This document shows positions 25,862-34,906 of a DNA stretch of 64,000 nt, in pieces. A program made the translations under genes and the position numbers. This DNA comes from Streptomyces sp. NBC_00708 (lineage in GTDB: Bacteria > Actinomycetota > Actinomycetes > Streptomycetales > Streptomycetaceae), in assembly GCA_036226585.1 (NCBI GenBank), contig CP108997.1, positions 2,046,001 through 2,110,000 of the forward strand. Direction: 5' to 3'. The notes below the pieces were generated by a model. The model did no database searches. It saw only the letters and a program-made list of their open reading frames with translations, and was not told where the DNA came from. The stretch's first letter is position 1, and each line of letters starts with the position of its first letter.

Positions 25862-27955
25862 TCAGGCCGTCGCCACCCGCCCCGCGTACCGCTGGGTCCA
25901 CTCCGTACCGGTGTCGGCGGTGAGCACGACGTCGTAGTAGCCGTGCTCGGTGGGCCAGTCCACCACGGTGGAACGGCCGCCGGGGACGGTGACCTTGCGG
26001 GTGCCTCCCGCGTAGTCGTTGGCCCGCAGGGTGTAGCGGACCGGGTGTCGGCCGTCGTTGTGCAGCGCCAGCCGGACCACGGCGCGCCACCCCCGGACCA
26101 GCCGCGCCTCGACGCGCGGAAGGCCGATGTGCCGGGTGCTCGTGTGCTCCGGGACCATCTGACCGGCGAAGGAGCGCAGGAAGCCGTCGGGTCCGTAGAC
26201 CGAGAAGGCGTATCTGCCGTCGGTCTGCGTCGTGTCCCAGGTGTACGCGCGCGGGTCCGCCTCGCTGACCGTGTACGGGGTGTTGGAGAACGGCAGATAC
26301 CGGTCGGGGAAGACCTGGAGGCTGACCGCCTTGCCCGCCGGGCCGCCGGTCAGGGTCATCGAGGCGGTCACCGTCCCCGCGCTCCGGTCCTCGGTGAACG
26401 TGGCATGCGGGTGGAAGGAGAGCCCGCGCGGCTCCATCCGGTCGCGCGGCGGCCTCGGCGGCGTCCCGGTGACCGGGTCGGCGATGACGACCGGGCCGGG
26501 GCGCGGGTGCGCGAAGTCGATCGCGCTCGTCAGGTCACCGGCGATGGAGCGGCGCCACGGGGTGATGTTCGGGCAGGTGAACGGCTTGCCCAGATGGGCG
26601 GCCCAGGTCTCCAGGAACTTCACCGTCGAGGTGTGGTCGAAGACCTCCGAGGCGACGTAACCGCCCCGCGTCCACGGCGAGACCAGCAGCATCGGCACCC
26701 GGGGCCCGAAGCCGTACGGGGTGGTGCCGGCGAACTCGCCGGGCGTGCCCTCCTCCGGGCGGGGCGGCAGGACGTGGTCGAACTTCCCGTCGTTCTCGTC
26801 GTAGGTGATGATCACCAGGGTGTGGTTCCAGATGTCCTCGTTGCTCTGGAGCGTCTTGAGGACCTTGTTCATGTAGCGCTCGCCGTGCACCGTGTCGAAG
26901 CCCGGGTGTTCGCTCCACGCGGCGGGCATGACCACCCAGGAGACCTCGGGCAGCGGGTGCTCGGCGCCCGGCTCGCAGGCGGCGACGAGGTCGCGCAGGA
27001 CGGCGTCGAGGTTGGCCTCGGAGTCGTCGTTGGGCGTCGTGGCGCCCTCGTAGACGAAGGAGTTCGCCTTCCAGACCTTGCCGGTGCCCGGTTCGAGTTC
27101 GGCCGGGTCGGCGGTGCGGGGGTCGAAGGAGGCGAAGCTGTTGGTGACGTTGCAGCCGTACTCGCCGACGTAGCCGCTCTGGAGGCTGCCGCCGACGCCG
27201 TTGCCGCTGTTGTCGGAGTAGACGCGCCAGTCGATGCCCGCCTGCTGGAGCTGTTCGGGGACGGTGGTCCAGGTGCGGGTGTAGTTGTTCTGGCCCGCGT
27301 TGGTGGTCTCGCCGCCCGCCGTGCCGCTCATCAGGTAGTAGCGGTTGGGGATGGTGGGCCCGTGCAGCGAGCAGAAGTTCATGTCGCAGACGGTGTACTG
27401 GGAGGCGAGCGAGTACATCCACGGCATGTAGTCGGGCGTGTAGTACCACATGCAGTGGTCGCCCTTGTCCTTCACCCAGGTGTCCCAGCGCCCGCCGTTG
27501 GCACCGTAGAAGTTGTGCTTGTCGCTCCAGGTCGCGGTCGAGACGGCGGGGGTCACTACGGCCCCGGTGGCGTCCCGCTGCTGGAAGACGGTGGTGCCGT
27601 CCTGGAACGTCAGGACCTGCTTGTCGTCGTGCCCGCGCACCCCCTTCAGCTGCCCGAGGTAGTGGTCGAAGGACCGGTTCTCCTGCATGAGGATCACCAC
27701 GTGCTTCAGGTCGGACATGTCGCCCCTGAAGCCCTTGGGCAGGCGGTACTCTGCCGCTTCGGCCCGCGCGCCGCCGATCGCCCCGGCCACCGGGCCGGCG
27801 GCGAGGGCACCGAGCGATACGGCGGCCGTCCGCAGCATCCCGCGCCGGCTGATGCGCATCTCGTTGGCGAACTCGCCGCTGTCGCCGTGCTCGTCGTGCT
27901 CGTCGTCGAGGACGTCGGTGTCCGGGCAGGGGGGCTCACTGATCTGAAGAGTCAT
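25862..27955 (-). CDS. Tat-exported phosphocholine-type phospholipase C
   Basis: A 697-residue secreted phosphoesterase. A long N-region precedes the twin-arginine motif ISRRGMLRTAAVSLGA (Arg 37-38). The phosphoesterase domain (about 80-470) contains HVVILMQENRSFDHYLG, DMNFCSLHGPTIPNRYYLMSGT, ITYDENDGKFDHV and VPMLLVSPWTRGGYV, typical of the Pseudomonas PlcH/PlcN family. The C-terminus (about 530-697) has two DUF756-like beta modules. It should cleave phosphatidylcholine or related lipids outside the cell. GAGGTG precedes the ATG. It is convergent with the serine hydrolase. Confidence 0.93.
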   Translation of the reverse strand: MTLQISEPPCPDTDVLDDEHDEHGDSGEFANEMRISRRGMLRTAAVSLGALAAGPVAGAIGGARAEAAEYRLPKGFRGDMSDLKHVVILMQENRSFDHYLGQLKGVRGHDDKQVLTFQDGTTVFQQRDATGAVVTPAVSTATWSDKHNFYGANGGRWDTWVKDKGDHCMWYYTPDYMPWMYSLASQYTVCDMNFCSLHGPTIPNRYYLMSGTAGGETTNAGQNNYTRTWTTVPEQLQQAGIDWRVYSDNSGNGVGGSLQSGYVGEYGCNVTNSFASFDPRTADPAELEPGTGKVWKANSFVYEGATTPNDDSEANLDAVLRDLVAACEPGAEHPLPEVSWVVMPAAWSEHPGFDTVHGERYMNKVLKTLQSNEDIWNHTLVIITYDENDGKFDHVLPPRPEEGTPGEFAGTTPYGFGPRVPMLLVSPWTRGGYVASEVFDHTSTVKFLETWAAHLGKPFTCPNITPWRRSIAGDLTSAIDFAHPRPGPVVIADPVTGTPPRPPRDRMEPRGLSFHPHATFTEDRSAGTVTASMTLTGGPAGKAVSLQVFPDRYLPFSNTPYTVSEADPRAYTWDTTQTDGRYAFSVYGPDGFLRSFAGQMVPEHTSTRHIGLPRVEARLVRGWRAVVRLALHNDGRHPVRYTLRANDYAGGTRKVTVPGGRSTVVDWPTEHGYYDVVLTADTGTEWTQRYAGRVATA

Positions 27956-28204
27956 CGGGGCACCTCTGGGGGAGAGTGGTTCACAGGGAAAGGGGGTCTG
28001 CGCGCGCCTGCGAAAACTAGGCCGCCGGTACGAACGGCGGGCGAACCGTGGACGTATTCCTGAGGCACCGGCAGATTTCCATGGCCACGGCACGCAGTCG
28101 AGATCCCGCACGGTGATAGCCAAAAATCGTGCCCCGTTGGCCGGTCGGCCGGTCTTGCCGGGACCCTGGCCGCGGGTCACGGACCGCCGCTACGCTCCCC
28201 GCCC

Positions 28205-28786
28205 ATGACCGACGCCATAGTCCGCGCCACCGCGTCCGACGTCCCCGCGCTCGCGGGCGTGCTGGCCAGTGCGTACGCCGAGGACCCGGTGTGGTCCTGG
28301 CTGATGCCGCACGACCGGGACCGGCGGCTGCGGCTGCTGTTCACCGCGCACCTGGCACAGCAGGTCCCGGCGGGCCGGGTGTGGACGGACGGGGCGCGCA
28401 CGGTGGCGGCGGTCTGGGCGGAGCCCGGCGCGTGGAAGCTGCCGGTGAGCTACCTGCTGCGCAACGCGGGCACGCTGCTGCGGGCGGGCCGGGCCCAACT
28501 GCCGCGTACGGCTGTGCGGTTGCTCGCCCTGGAGCACCGGCACCCGGTCCGCCCCGCGCACTGGTACGTGGAGTACATCGGCACCCACGCCGACGCGCGC
28601 GGGACGGGGCGCGGGTCGACGGTCCTCGCCGGCCTCCTGGAACGCGCGGACGCGGACGGCCGGCCGGTGTTCCTGGAGTCGAGCAACAGCCGCAACCTCA
28701 CGTTCTACCGCCGCCACGGCTTCGAGGTGCGCGAGGAGATGACGTTCCGGTCGGGCCCGCCGATGTGGTCGATGTGGCGCCGGTAG
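28205..28786 (+). CDS. GNAT-family N-acetyltransferase
   Basis: A 193-residue acetyl-CoA-dependent transferase. The acetyl-CoA loop is ADARGTGRGSTVLAGLLERA near residues 134-153, preceded by the beta strand WYVEYIGTH and followed by VFLESSNSRNLTFYRRHGFEVREE. It belongs to the broad group annotated as small-molecule or puromycin-type acetyltransferases; the acceptor is unknown. The gene has its own upstream gap of 249 bases from the phospholipase gene. Confidence 0.87.
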   Translation: MTDAIVRATASDVPALAGVLASAYAEDPVWSWLMPHDRDRRLRLLFTAHLAQQVPAGRVWTDGARTVAAVWAEPGAWKLPVSYLLRNAGTLLRAGRAQLPRTAVRLLALEHRHPVRPAHWYVEYIGTHADARGTGRGSTVLAGLLERADADGRPVFLESSNSRNLTFYRRHGFEVREEMTFRSGPPMWSMWRR

Positions 28787-28890
28787 GACGCCCGCACGCA
28801 AGAACCTTCGTCACCCATCGTGTTTACGGGGTCGATTTCCGGTTACGAAATGTAGTGACAGACCATCAGTGCCGGACGAAAGGCAGGAAC

Positions 28891-29070
28891 ATGAACGTCG
28901 TCATCGTGCTGATCCTCGTCGCGGTCCTCGCCCCGCTCGCCTTCGTGGCCCTGGCCCCGAAGGTGCCCGCGCGGCGCAACGCGTTCCCCGGCCGGAGCCG
29001 TCGGCGCCCGTCGCCGGTGCGGCTGAGCGAGATCCCGCGGCAGCAGGTCCCCCGGCACCACGCCCGCTGA
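28891..29070 (+). CDS. Small single-pass membrane protein
   Basis: A 59-residue predicted protein: a hydrophobic segment MNVVIVLILVAVLAPLAFVA followed by a basic, Pro/Arg-rich tail (ARRNAFPGRSRRR and RLSEIPRQQVPRHHAR). An AGGCAGGAAC ribosome site lies just before the ATG, and the preceding 90 bases are unusually AT-rich for this genome, as expected for a promoter. No family recognised. Support is from the ribosome site and membrane topology only. Confidence 0.55.
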   Translation: MNVVIVLILVAVLAPLAFVALAPKVPARRNAFPGRSRRRPSPVRLSEIPRQQVPRHHAR

Positions 29071-29097
29071 CGCGCGGCCGGCGGCCGGGGCGCCCGG

Positions 29098-29754
29098 TCA
29101 GTGAGCCAGTTCCCAGACCAGCACCTCGGCCGTGTCCGCCGCGACCAGTTCGAGCCCCGTCCCGCCGGTGATCCGGGCCGCGTCCCCCGACGTCAGCTCC
29201 TCGTCACCGAGGCGTACCGTCCCGCGCACCACATGCACGTACACGCGCGGGGCGTCGGGGACGGCCGCCCGCTCGCCCTCCGCGAGGCGCCGCACATGGA
29301 GCATGGCTCCGGCCTCGGGGAGGGCGTACGGGGTGGAGTCGGCGATGCCGGGGACGGTCGTGTACGAGGGCTCGCCGCCGGGCTCCAGGGGCGCGAGCCA
29401 CATCTGAAGGAACGTCAGCGGGCTTTCGCCGTCGTTGCGTTCGACGTGGCGGACGCCCGACGCGGCGCTGAGGTGCTGGACGTCGCCGGCGCGGACCACC
29501 GTCGCGTGACCGGCCGAGTCGCGGTGGGTCAGCTCGCCCTCGACGACCCAGGTGACGATCTCCGTATGGCTGTGCGGGTGCTCCTCGAAGCCCGCCCCGG
29601 GTGCCAGACGCTCCTCGTTGCAGGCGAGGACCGGGCCGAAGCGGAGGTTGTCGGGGTCGTAGAAGGAGCCGAAGGAGAACGAGTGCCGGGACTCGATGCC
29701 CGCCGCCCCGTCCCCGCCCTCGAACCGGTCGCCCGCGCGGTGTACGGAAATCAC
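29098..29754 (-). CDS. Pirin-family protein
   Basis: A 218-residue cupin-fold protein. The N-terminal cupin holds the metal ligands in HSFSFGSFYDPDNLRFG, FEEHPHSHTEIVTWVVEGELTHRDSAGH and LSAASGVRHVERN, matching the His-His-His-Glu set of pirins. Pirins act as quercetin-type dioxygenases or as redox-sensitive regulators; which applies is not evident. The start is GTG at 29754 (MISVHRAGDRF). It is divergent from fasR. Confidence 0.9.
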   Translation of the reverse strand: MISVHRAGDRFEGGDGAAGIESRHSFSFGSFYDPDNLRFGPVLACNEERLAPGAGFEEHPHSHTEIVTWVVEGELTHRDSAGHATVVRAGDVQHLSAASGVRHVERNDGESPLTFLQMWLAPLEPGGEPSYTTVPGIADSTPYALPEAGAMLHVRRLAEGERAAVPDAPRVYVHVVRGTVRLGDEELTSGDAARITGGTGLELVAADTAEVLVWELAH

Positions 29755-29857
29755 CCGTCCACGGTAGCCCGCCGACGCGGGGAGAGCCCGGCCGGCGGCG
29801 GAAGCGACCCGCCACCGGCCCCGGCCCTCCGTGCGTCCGTCCCGATAAGGCAGTCTT

Positions 29858-31063
29858 GTGTCCGTGCCCCGACCCGATCCTGAGCAGCCCGCTGCGAACG
29901 ACGCCCATCTCCATGCCGCGACCCTGAAGCGGCTGGAGCAGTCCTCCGGCCGGCTGGCCGCGAACGCGATCGCCCGCATGGACGAGTCGCTGCCGTGGTA
30001 CCGGGCGATGCCCCCGGAGAACCGGTCCTGGATCGGCCTGGTCGCCCAGGCCGGTATCGCCGCGTTCACCGAGTGGTTCCGGCATCCGGAGACCCCGCAG
30101 GCGATCTCGACCGATGTCTTCGGGACCGCCCCGCGCGAGCTGACCCGCGCCATCACGCTGCGGCAGACCGTCGAGATGGTGCGCACCACGATCGAGGTGA
30201 TGGAGGCCGCGATCGACGAGGTCGCCGCGCCCGGCGACGAATCCGTCCTGCGCGAGGCGCTGCTCGTCTACGCCCGCGAGATCGCGTTCGCGACCGCCCA
30301 GGTGTACGCGCAGGCGGCCGAGGCCCGGGGCGCCTGGGACGCCCGGCTGGAGTCGCTCGTGGTGAACGCCGTGCTGTCCGGCGAGGCCGACGAGGGCGCC
30401 GTCTCCCGGGCCGCCGCGCTCGGCTGGAACTCGCCGGAGCACGTCTGCGTCCTGCTCGGCACCGCCCCGGACGGGGACAGCGAGCTGACCGTGGAGGCGA
30501 TCCGGCGGGCCGCCCGGCACGCCAAGCTCCAGGTCCTCACGGGAGTCCTCGGCAACCGACTGGTGGTCATCGCGGGCGGCAGCGACAACCCGCTCCAGGT
30601 GGCGAAGGCCCTGATCGGACCGTATGCGGCGGGCCCCGTGGTGGCCGGCCCGGTGGTGGCGGACCTGCTGGCCGCGACCCGGTCCGCGCAGGCCGCCGCG
30701 GCCGGACTGAAGGCGTGCGGGGCGTGGCAGGACGCGCCGCGGCCGGTGCTCGCGGACGACCTGCTGCCGGAGCGCGCGATGGCGGGCGACCCCGCCGCGC
30801 GCGAGCAGTTGGTGGAGGAGATCTACAGACCGCTCGAAGAGGCGGGCTCCGCGCTCCTGGAGACGCTGAGTGTGTATCTGGAGCAGGCGAGCAGCCTGGA
30901 GGGTGCGGCCAGGATGCTGTTCGTGCATCCCAACACCGTGCGCTACCGGCTCCGACGTGTGACAGACGTCACCGGCTGGTCACCTTCCGATGTCCGCTCG
31001 GCGTTCACTCTGCGAATCGCCCTCATCCTGGGGCGTCTGGCCGACCGGGATACGCAGTCCTAG
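29858..31063 (+). CDS. fasR: PucR-family activator of fatty-acid synthesis (FasR)
   Basis: A 401-residue regulator immediately upstream of the fab operon. The C-terminal PucR/CdaR helix-turn-helix reads TLSVYLEQASSLEGAARMLFVHPNTVRYRLRRVTDVTGW near residues 330-370. The N-terminal domain (about 20-160) is helical. In Streptomyces coelicolor the gene in this position, FasR, activates the fabD-fabH-acpP-fabF operon; identity here rests on gene order and family. The start is GTG at 29858. The gap to fabD carries the probable fab promoter and an inverted repeat. Confidence 0.88.
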   Translation: MSVPRPDPEQPAANDAHLHAATLKRLEQSSGRLAANAIARMDESLPWYRAMPPENRSWIGLVAQAGIAAFTEWFRHPETPQAISTDVFGTAPRELTRAITLRQTVEMVRTTIEVMEAAIDEVAAPGDESVLREALLVYAREIAFATAQVYAQAAEARGAWDARLESLVVNAVLSGEADEGAVSRAAALGWNSPEHVCVLLGTAPDGDSELTVEAIRRAARHAKLQVLTGVLGNRLVVIAGGSDNPLQVAKALIGPYAAGPVVAGPVVADLLAATRSAQAAAAGLKACGAWQDAPRPVLADDLLPERAMAGDPAAREQLVEEIYRPLEEAGSALLETLSVYLEQASSLEGAARMLFVHPNTVRYRLRRVTDVTGWSPSDVRSAFTLRIALILGRLADRDTQS

Positions 31064-31067
31064 ACTT

Positions 31068-31097
31068 TTGTCGGACATCAACAATTCCCCCTACGGT
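31068..31097 (+). promoter_or_regulatory. Candidate fab operon promoter with overlapping inverted repeat
   Basis: TTGTCG (31068-31073) and TACGGT (31092-31097) are 18 bases apart and fit Streptomyces vegetative consensus. The imperfect palindrome TTGTCGGACATCAACAA (31068-31084) covers the -35, a natural place for the activator FasR. Assignment as the FasR site is inference. Confidence 0.45.
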
Positions 31098-31152
31098 TCT
31101 TCGTCCCTGTCCCCACGGGTGTTCGGGACCGTTCACAAGAGAGAGTGTGAGG

Positions 31153-32067
31153 GTGCTCGTACTCGTCGCTCCCGGCCAAGGCGCTCAGACGCCCGGCTTC
31201 CTGACTCCCTGGCTCGACCTCCCCGGTGCCACCGACCGCATCGCGGCCTGGTCCGACGCCATCGGGCTCGACCTCGCCCACTACGGCACCAAGGCCGACG
31301 CGGAGGAGATCCGCGACACCGCGGTGGCCCAGCCGCTGCTGGTCGCCGCCGGTCTGCTCTCGGCCGCCGCGCTCGACGCCTCGCCGGGTGTCGTCGCGGG
31401 CCACAGCGTCGGTGAGATCACCGCGGCCGCCCTCGCCGGAGTCATCGGCGACGAGGCCGCGCTCCGCTTCGTACGCACCCGCGGTCTCGCCATGGCCGAT
31501 GCCGCCGCCGTCACCGAGACCGGGATGGCGGCGCTGCTCGGCGGCGACCCTGAGGTCACCGTGGAGCACCTGGAGAAGCTCGGGCTGACCCCGGCGAACG
31601 TCAACGGGGGCGGCCAGATCGTCGCGGCCGGCACCGCCGCGCAGATCGCCGCGCTCACCGAGGACAAGCCGGAGGGTGTGCGCCGCGTGGTGCCCCTGAA
31701 GGTGGCCGGCGCGTTCCACACGCACCACATGGCTCCCGCCGTCGAGCGGCTGCGCGCGGCGGCCGGTGACCTGGATGTCTCCGACCCGTCCGTGACGTAC
31801 GTCTCGAACGCGGACGGCAAGACCGTCGCCACCGGCCACGAGGTCATCACCCGGCTCGTCGGCCAGGTCGCCAACCCGGTCCGCTGGGACCTGTGCATGG
31901 AGACCTTCAAGGCGCTCGGCGTCACCGCGCTGATCGAGGCCTGCCCCGGCGGCACGCTCACCGGTCTGGCGAAGCGGGCGCTGCCCGGCATCCCGACCCT
32001 CGCGCTCAAGACCCCCGACGACCTCGACGCGGCCCGCGCGCTCATCGCTGAGCACGCGGGCGCCTAA
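31153..32067 (+). CDS. fabD: Malonyl-CoA:ACP transacylase
   Basis: A 304-residue enzyme loading malonyl groups onto ACP, first gene of the type II fatty-acid synthase operon. Motifs are APGQGAQTPGF at the N-terminus, the active-site VVAGHSVGEITAA (Ser about 85) and the catalytic His region AGAFHTHHMAP. The GTG at 31153 (VLVLVAPGQG) matches the family start and has AGAGAGAG 7 bases upstream; GTG 31147 would add two residues. It is followed by fabH after 13 bases. Confidence 0.96.
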   Translation: MLVLVAPGQGAQTPGFLTPWLDLPGATDRIAAWSDAIGLDLAHYGTKADAEEIRDTAVAQPLLVAAGLLSAAALDASPGVVAGHSVGEITAAALAGVIGDEAALRFVRTRGLAMADAAAVTETGMAALLGGDPEVTVEHLEKLGLTPANVNGGGQIVAAGTAAQIAALTEDKPEGVRRVVPLKVAGAFHTHHMAPAVERLRAAAGDLDVSDPSVTYVSNADGKTVATGHEVITRLVGQVANPVRWDLCMETFKALGVTALIEACPGGTLTGLAKRALPGIPTLALKTPDDLDAARALIAEHAGA

Positions 32068-32080
32068 GGAGCCCGAGAGC

Positions 32081-33112
32081 ATGTCGAAGATCAAGCCCAG
32101 CCAGGGCGCTCCGTACGCGCGGATCATGGGTGTCGGCGGCTACCGGCCGACCCGGGTGGTCCCCAACGAGGTCATCCTGGAGACGATCGACTCGTCCGAC
32201 GAGTGGATCCGCTCCCGCTCCGGCATCGCGACCCGCCACTGGGCCTCCGAGGAGGAGACCGTGGCCGCGATGTCCGTCGAGGCCGCGGGCAAGGCCGTCG
32301 CGGACGCCGGGATCACCCCGGAGCAGATCGGCGCGGTCATCGTCTCCACGGTGTCGCACTTCAAGCAGACCCCGGCCATCGCGACCGAGATCGCCCACAA
32401 GGTCGGCGCCGGCAAGCCCGCCGCCTTCGACATCTCGGCCGGCTGCGCGGGCTTCGGCTACGGGCTGACCCTGGCCAAGGGCATGATCGTCGAGGGCTCG
32501 GCGGAGTACGTGCTCGTCATCGGTGTCGAGCGGCTGAGCGACCTCACCGACCTGACGGACCGGGCGACGGCGTTCCTGTTCGGCGACGGCGCCGGAGCGG
32601 TCATCGTCGGCCCCTCCCAGGTGCCCGCCATAGGCCCGACCGTCTGGGGCTCCGAGGGCGACAAGTCCGAGACGATCAAGCAGACCGTGGCGTGGAACGA
32701 CTTCCAGGTCGGCGACGTCACGAAGCTGCCCCTCAACGACCGCGGCGAGATCAAGTTCCCCGCCATCACGCAGGAGGGCCAGGCGGTCTTCCGCTGGGCC
32801 GTCTTCGAGATGGCGAAGGTCGCCCAGCAGGCGCTGGACGCGGCCGGGATCGCCCCGGAAGACCTGGATGTCTTCATCCCGCACCAGGCCAACATGCGGA
32901 TCATCGACTCGATGGTGAAGACGCTCAAGCTGCCGGAGAGCGTCACGGTCGCCCGTGACGTGGAGACCACCGGCAACACCTCCGCCGCCTCGATCCCGCT
33001 CGCGATGGAGCGGCTCCTGGCGACCGGTCAGGCCAAGAGCGGGGACACCGCTCTCGTCATCGGCTTCGGGGCGGGTCTCGTCTACGCCGCGACGGTCGTT
33101 ACCCTCCCCTAG
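32081..33112 (+). CDS. fabH: Beta-ketoacyl-ACP synthase III
   Basis: A 343-residue condensing enzyme that starts fatty acid synthesis by joining an acyl-CoA primer to malonyl-ACP. The catalytic triad is Cys122 (ISAGCAGFGY), His268 (FIPHQANMRI) and Asn299 (TTGNTSAAS). Actinobacterial FabH accepts branched primers (isobutyryl-, isovaleryl-CoA), which explains iso/anteiso fatty acids; this is family knowledge. The ATG has AAGGAG upstream. It is second in the operon. Confidence 0.97.
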   Translation: MSKIKPSQGAPYARIMGVGGYRPTRVVPNEVILETIDSSDEWIRSRSGIATRHWASEEETVAAMSVEAAGKAVADAGITPEQIGAVIVSTVSHFKQTPAIATEIAHKVGAGKPAAFDISAGCAGFGYGLTLAKGMIVEGSAEYVLVIGVERLSDLTDLTDRATAFLFGDGAGAVIVGPSQVPAIGPTVWGSEGDKSETIKQTVAWNDFQVGDVTKLPLNDRGEIKFPAITQEGQAVFRWAVFEMAKVAQQALDAAGIAPEDLDVFIPHQANMRIIDSMVKTLKLPESVTVARDVETTGNTSAASIPLAMERLLATGQAKSGDTALVIGFGAGLVYAATVVTLP

Positions 33113-33175
33113 GCACACCGGGTCTTTTCACCCGGAAGCCCGAACCCAGCAGATAAACACCGAAGGAGCGCCGAC

Positions 33176-33424
33176 ATGGCCGCCACGCAGGAAGAGATCG
33201 TCAAGGGTCTCGCCGACATCGTCAACGAGATCGCCGGTATTCCGGCCGAGGACGTCCAGCTGGACAAGTCCTTCACGGACGACCTGGATGTCGACTCGCT
33301 GTCCATGGTCGAGGTCGTCGTCGCCGCCGAGGAGCGCTTCGACGTGAAGATCCCCGACGAGGACGTCAAGAACCTCAAGACCGTCGGCGACGCCGCGGAC
33401 TACATCCTCAAGCACCAGGCCTGA
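33176..33424 (+). CDS. acpP: Acyl carrier protein of fatty-acid synthesis
   Basis: An 82-residue acidic four-helix carrier. The phosphopantetheine attachment Ser is S41 in DDLDVDSLSMVEVV; the helix-III region EERFDVKIPDEDVKNLKTVGDA is typical. Note DSLS rather than the E. coli DSLD. The start has a strong AAGGAG site. It lies between fabH and fabF as in other streptomycetes. Confidence 0.97.
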   Translation: MAATQEEIVKGLADIVNEIAGIPAEDVQLDKSFTDDLDVDSLSMVEVVVAAEERFDVKIPDEDVKNLKTVGDAADYILKHQA

Positions 33425-33501
33425 TCCAGCCGGTTCGTGTGTCGCCACCCGGCGGTGGCGCCGCTGATTCACGACCCTCTACACGTGGAGAAGATTTTCC
33501 A

Positions 33502-34764
33502 GTGAACTCGACCAATCGCACCGTGGTCGTCACCGGTATCGGCGCAACCACTCCGCTGGGTGGCGATTCCGCATCGACCTGGGAAGGCCTGATGGCCGGC
33601 CGTTCCGGTGTCAAGCCCCTCGAGGGCGAACGTTTCGCCGAACTGCCTGTCCGGATCGCGGCCCTGGCGGCCGTCGATCCCGCTGACGTCCTGCCCCGTC
33701 CGCTCGCCCGCCGTCTGGACCGCTCGGCGCAGTTCGCGCTGATCGCGGCCCGCGAGGCGTGGGCGGACGCGGGTTTCACCGGCAAGGCCGGTGAGGACGA
33801 AACGATCCAGCCCGAGCGGCTGGGTTCGGTGATCGCCTCCGGCATCGGCGGCGTGATCACCCTGCTCGACCAGTACGACGTGCTGAAGGAGAAGGGCGTT
33901 CGCCGCGTCTCCCCGCACACCGTGCCCATGCTCATGCCCAACGGCCCGGCCGCCAACGTCGGCATCGAGGTGAACGCCCAGGCGGGCGTCCACACCCCGG
34001 TCTCGGCCTGCGCGTCGGGTGCCGAGGCGATCGGGTACGCCGTCGAGATGATCCGCACCGGCCGTGCCGACGTGGTCCTCGCCGGCGGCACCGAGGCGGC
34101 GATCCACCCGCTGCCGATCGCCGCGTTCGCCAACATGATGGCGATGTCCAAGAGCAACGACGAGCCGGAGAAGGCCTCGCGCCCGTACGACGTGGGCCGC
34201 GACGGCTTCGTCCTCGGCGAGGGGGCCGGCGTCGTCGTCCTGGAGTCCGCGGAGCACGCGGCGGCGCGTGGCGCCCGGGTCTACTGCGAGGTGCTGGGCC
34301 AGGGTCTGTCCGCCGACGCCCACCACATCGCGCAGCCGGAGCCGACGGGCCGCGGTATCGCGGCGGCCATGCAGAACCTGCTGGACCAGACGGACCTCAA
34401 GCCGTCGGAGATCGCCCACCTGAACGCCCACGCGACGTCCACGCCGCAGGGTGACATCGCGGAGGTCAAGGCCCTGCGCTCGGTGCTGGGCGAGGACCTG
34501 GACCATGTCGCGATCTCCGCGACGAAGTCGATGACGGGTCACCTGCTCGGTGGCGCGGGCGGCATCGAGACCGTGGCGACGGTCCTGGCGCTGCACCACC
34601 GGATGGCTCCGCCCACGATCAACGTCGAGAACCTGGACGAGTCGGTCGACGCGGACATCGTGCGGGACGCGCCCCGGGCGCTGCCGGAGGGGCCGATCGC
34701 GGCGATCAACAACTCGTTCGGCTTCGGCGGCCACAACGTGGTGCTGGCGTTCCGCAGCGTCTGA
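33502..34764 (+). CDS. fabF: Beta-ketoacyl-ACP synthase II
   Basis: A 420-residue elongation condensing enzyme. Active-site residues are Cys170 (TPVSACASGAEA), His310 (LNAHATSTPQGD) and His347 (KSMTGHLLGGAGG). The C-terminal NNSFGFGGHNVVLAF is the family ending. The start is GTG at 33502, with GGAGAAG at a somewhat long spacing. It is last in the operon; its stop overlaps a 7-bp GACGCGC hairpin, and a strong terminator lies 25 bases further on. Confidence 0.97.
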   Translation: MNSTNRTVVVTGIGATTPLGGDSASTWEGLMAGRSGVKPLEGERFAELPVRIAALAAVDPADVLPRPLARRLDRSAQFALIAAREAWADAGFTGKAGEDETIQPERLGSVIASGIGGVITLLDQYDVLKEKGVRRVSPHTVPMLMPNGPAANVGIEVNAQAGVHTPVSACASGAEAIGYAVEMIRTGRADVVLAGGTEAAIHPLPIAAFANMMAMSKSNDEPEKASRPYDVGRDGFVLGEGAGVVVLESAEHAAARGARVYCEVLGQGLSADAHHIAQPEPTGRGIAAAMQNLLDQTDLKPSEIAHLNAHATSTPQGDIAEVKALRSVLGEDLDHVAISATKSMTGHLLGGAGGIETVATVLALHHRMAPPTINVENLDESVDADIVRDAPRALPEGPIAAINNSFGFGGHNVVLAFRSV

Positions 34765-34789
34765 CGCGCGAAGCGCGTCGCTTGTACGT

Positions 34790-34824
34790 GAAGCCCGTGC
34801 CCCCCGTGTGGGGGCGCGGGCTTC
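34790..34824 (+). terminator. Terminator of the fab operon
   Basis: GAAGCCCGTGCCCCC pairs with GGGGGCGCGGGCTTC (one G-T pair) around a short loop, about 25 bases after the fabF stop. A mildly T-rich stretch follows. This is the expected end of the fabD-fabF transcript. Confidence 0.75.
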
Positions 34825-34835
34825 GTCGTGGTTTC

Positions 34836-34884
34836 GGGGGCTCTGCCCCCGGGCCCCCGCTCCTCAATCGCCGGAGGGGCTTGG
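34836..34884. repeat. Streptomyces intergenic repeat element (copy 1)
   Basis: A GGGGGC-TCT-GCCCCC mini-hairpin (34836-34850) is followed by tcctcaatcgccggagggg. The second part recurs at 41125-41145 and 41165-41185 with one base changed, and this sequence is familiar from many Streptomyces intergenic regions. Function is unknown. Confidence 0.65.
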
Positions 34885-34906
34885 TCGTGCCGCCCGGAGC
34901 CCCGGG

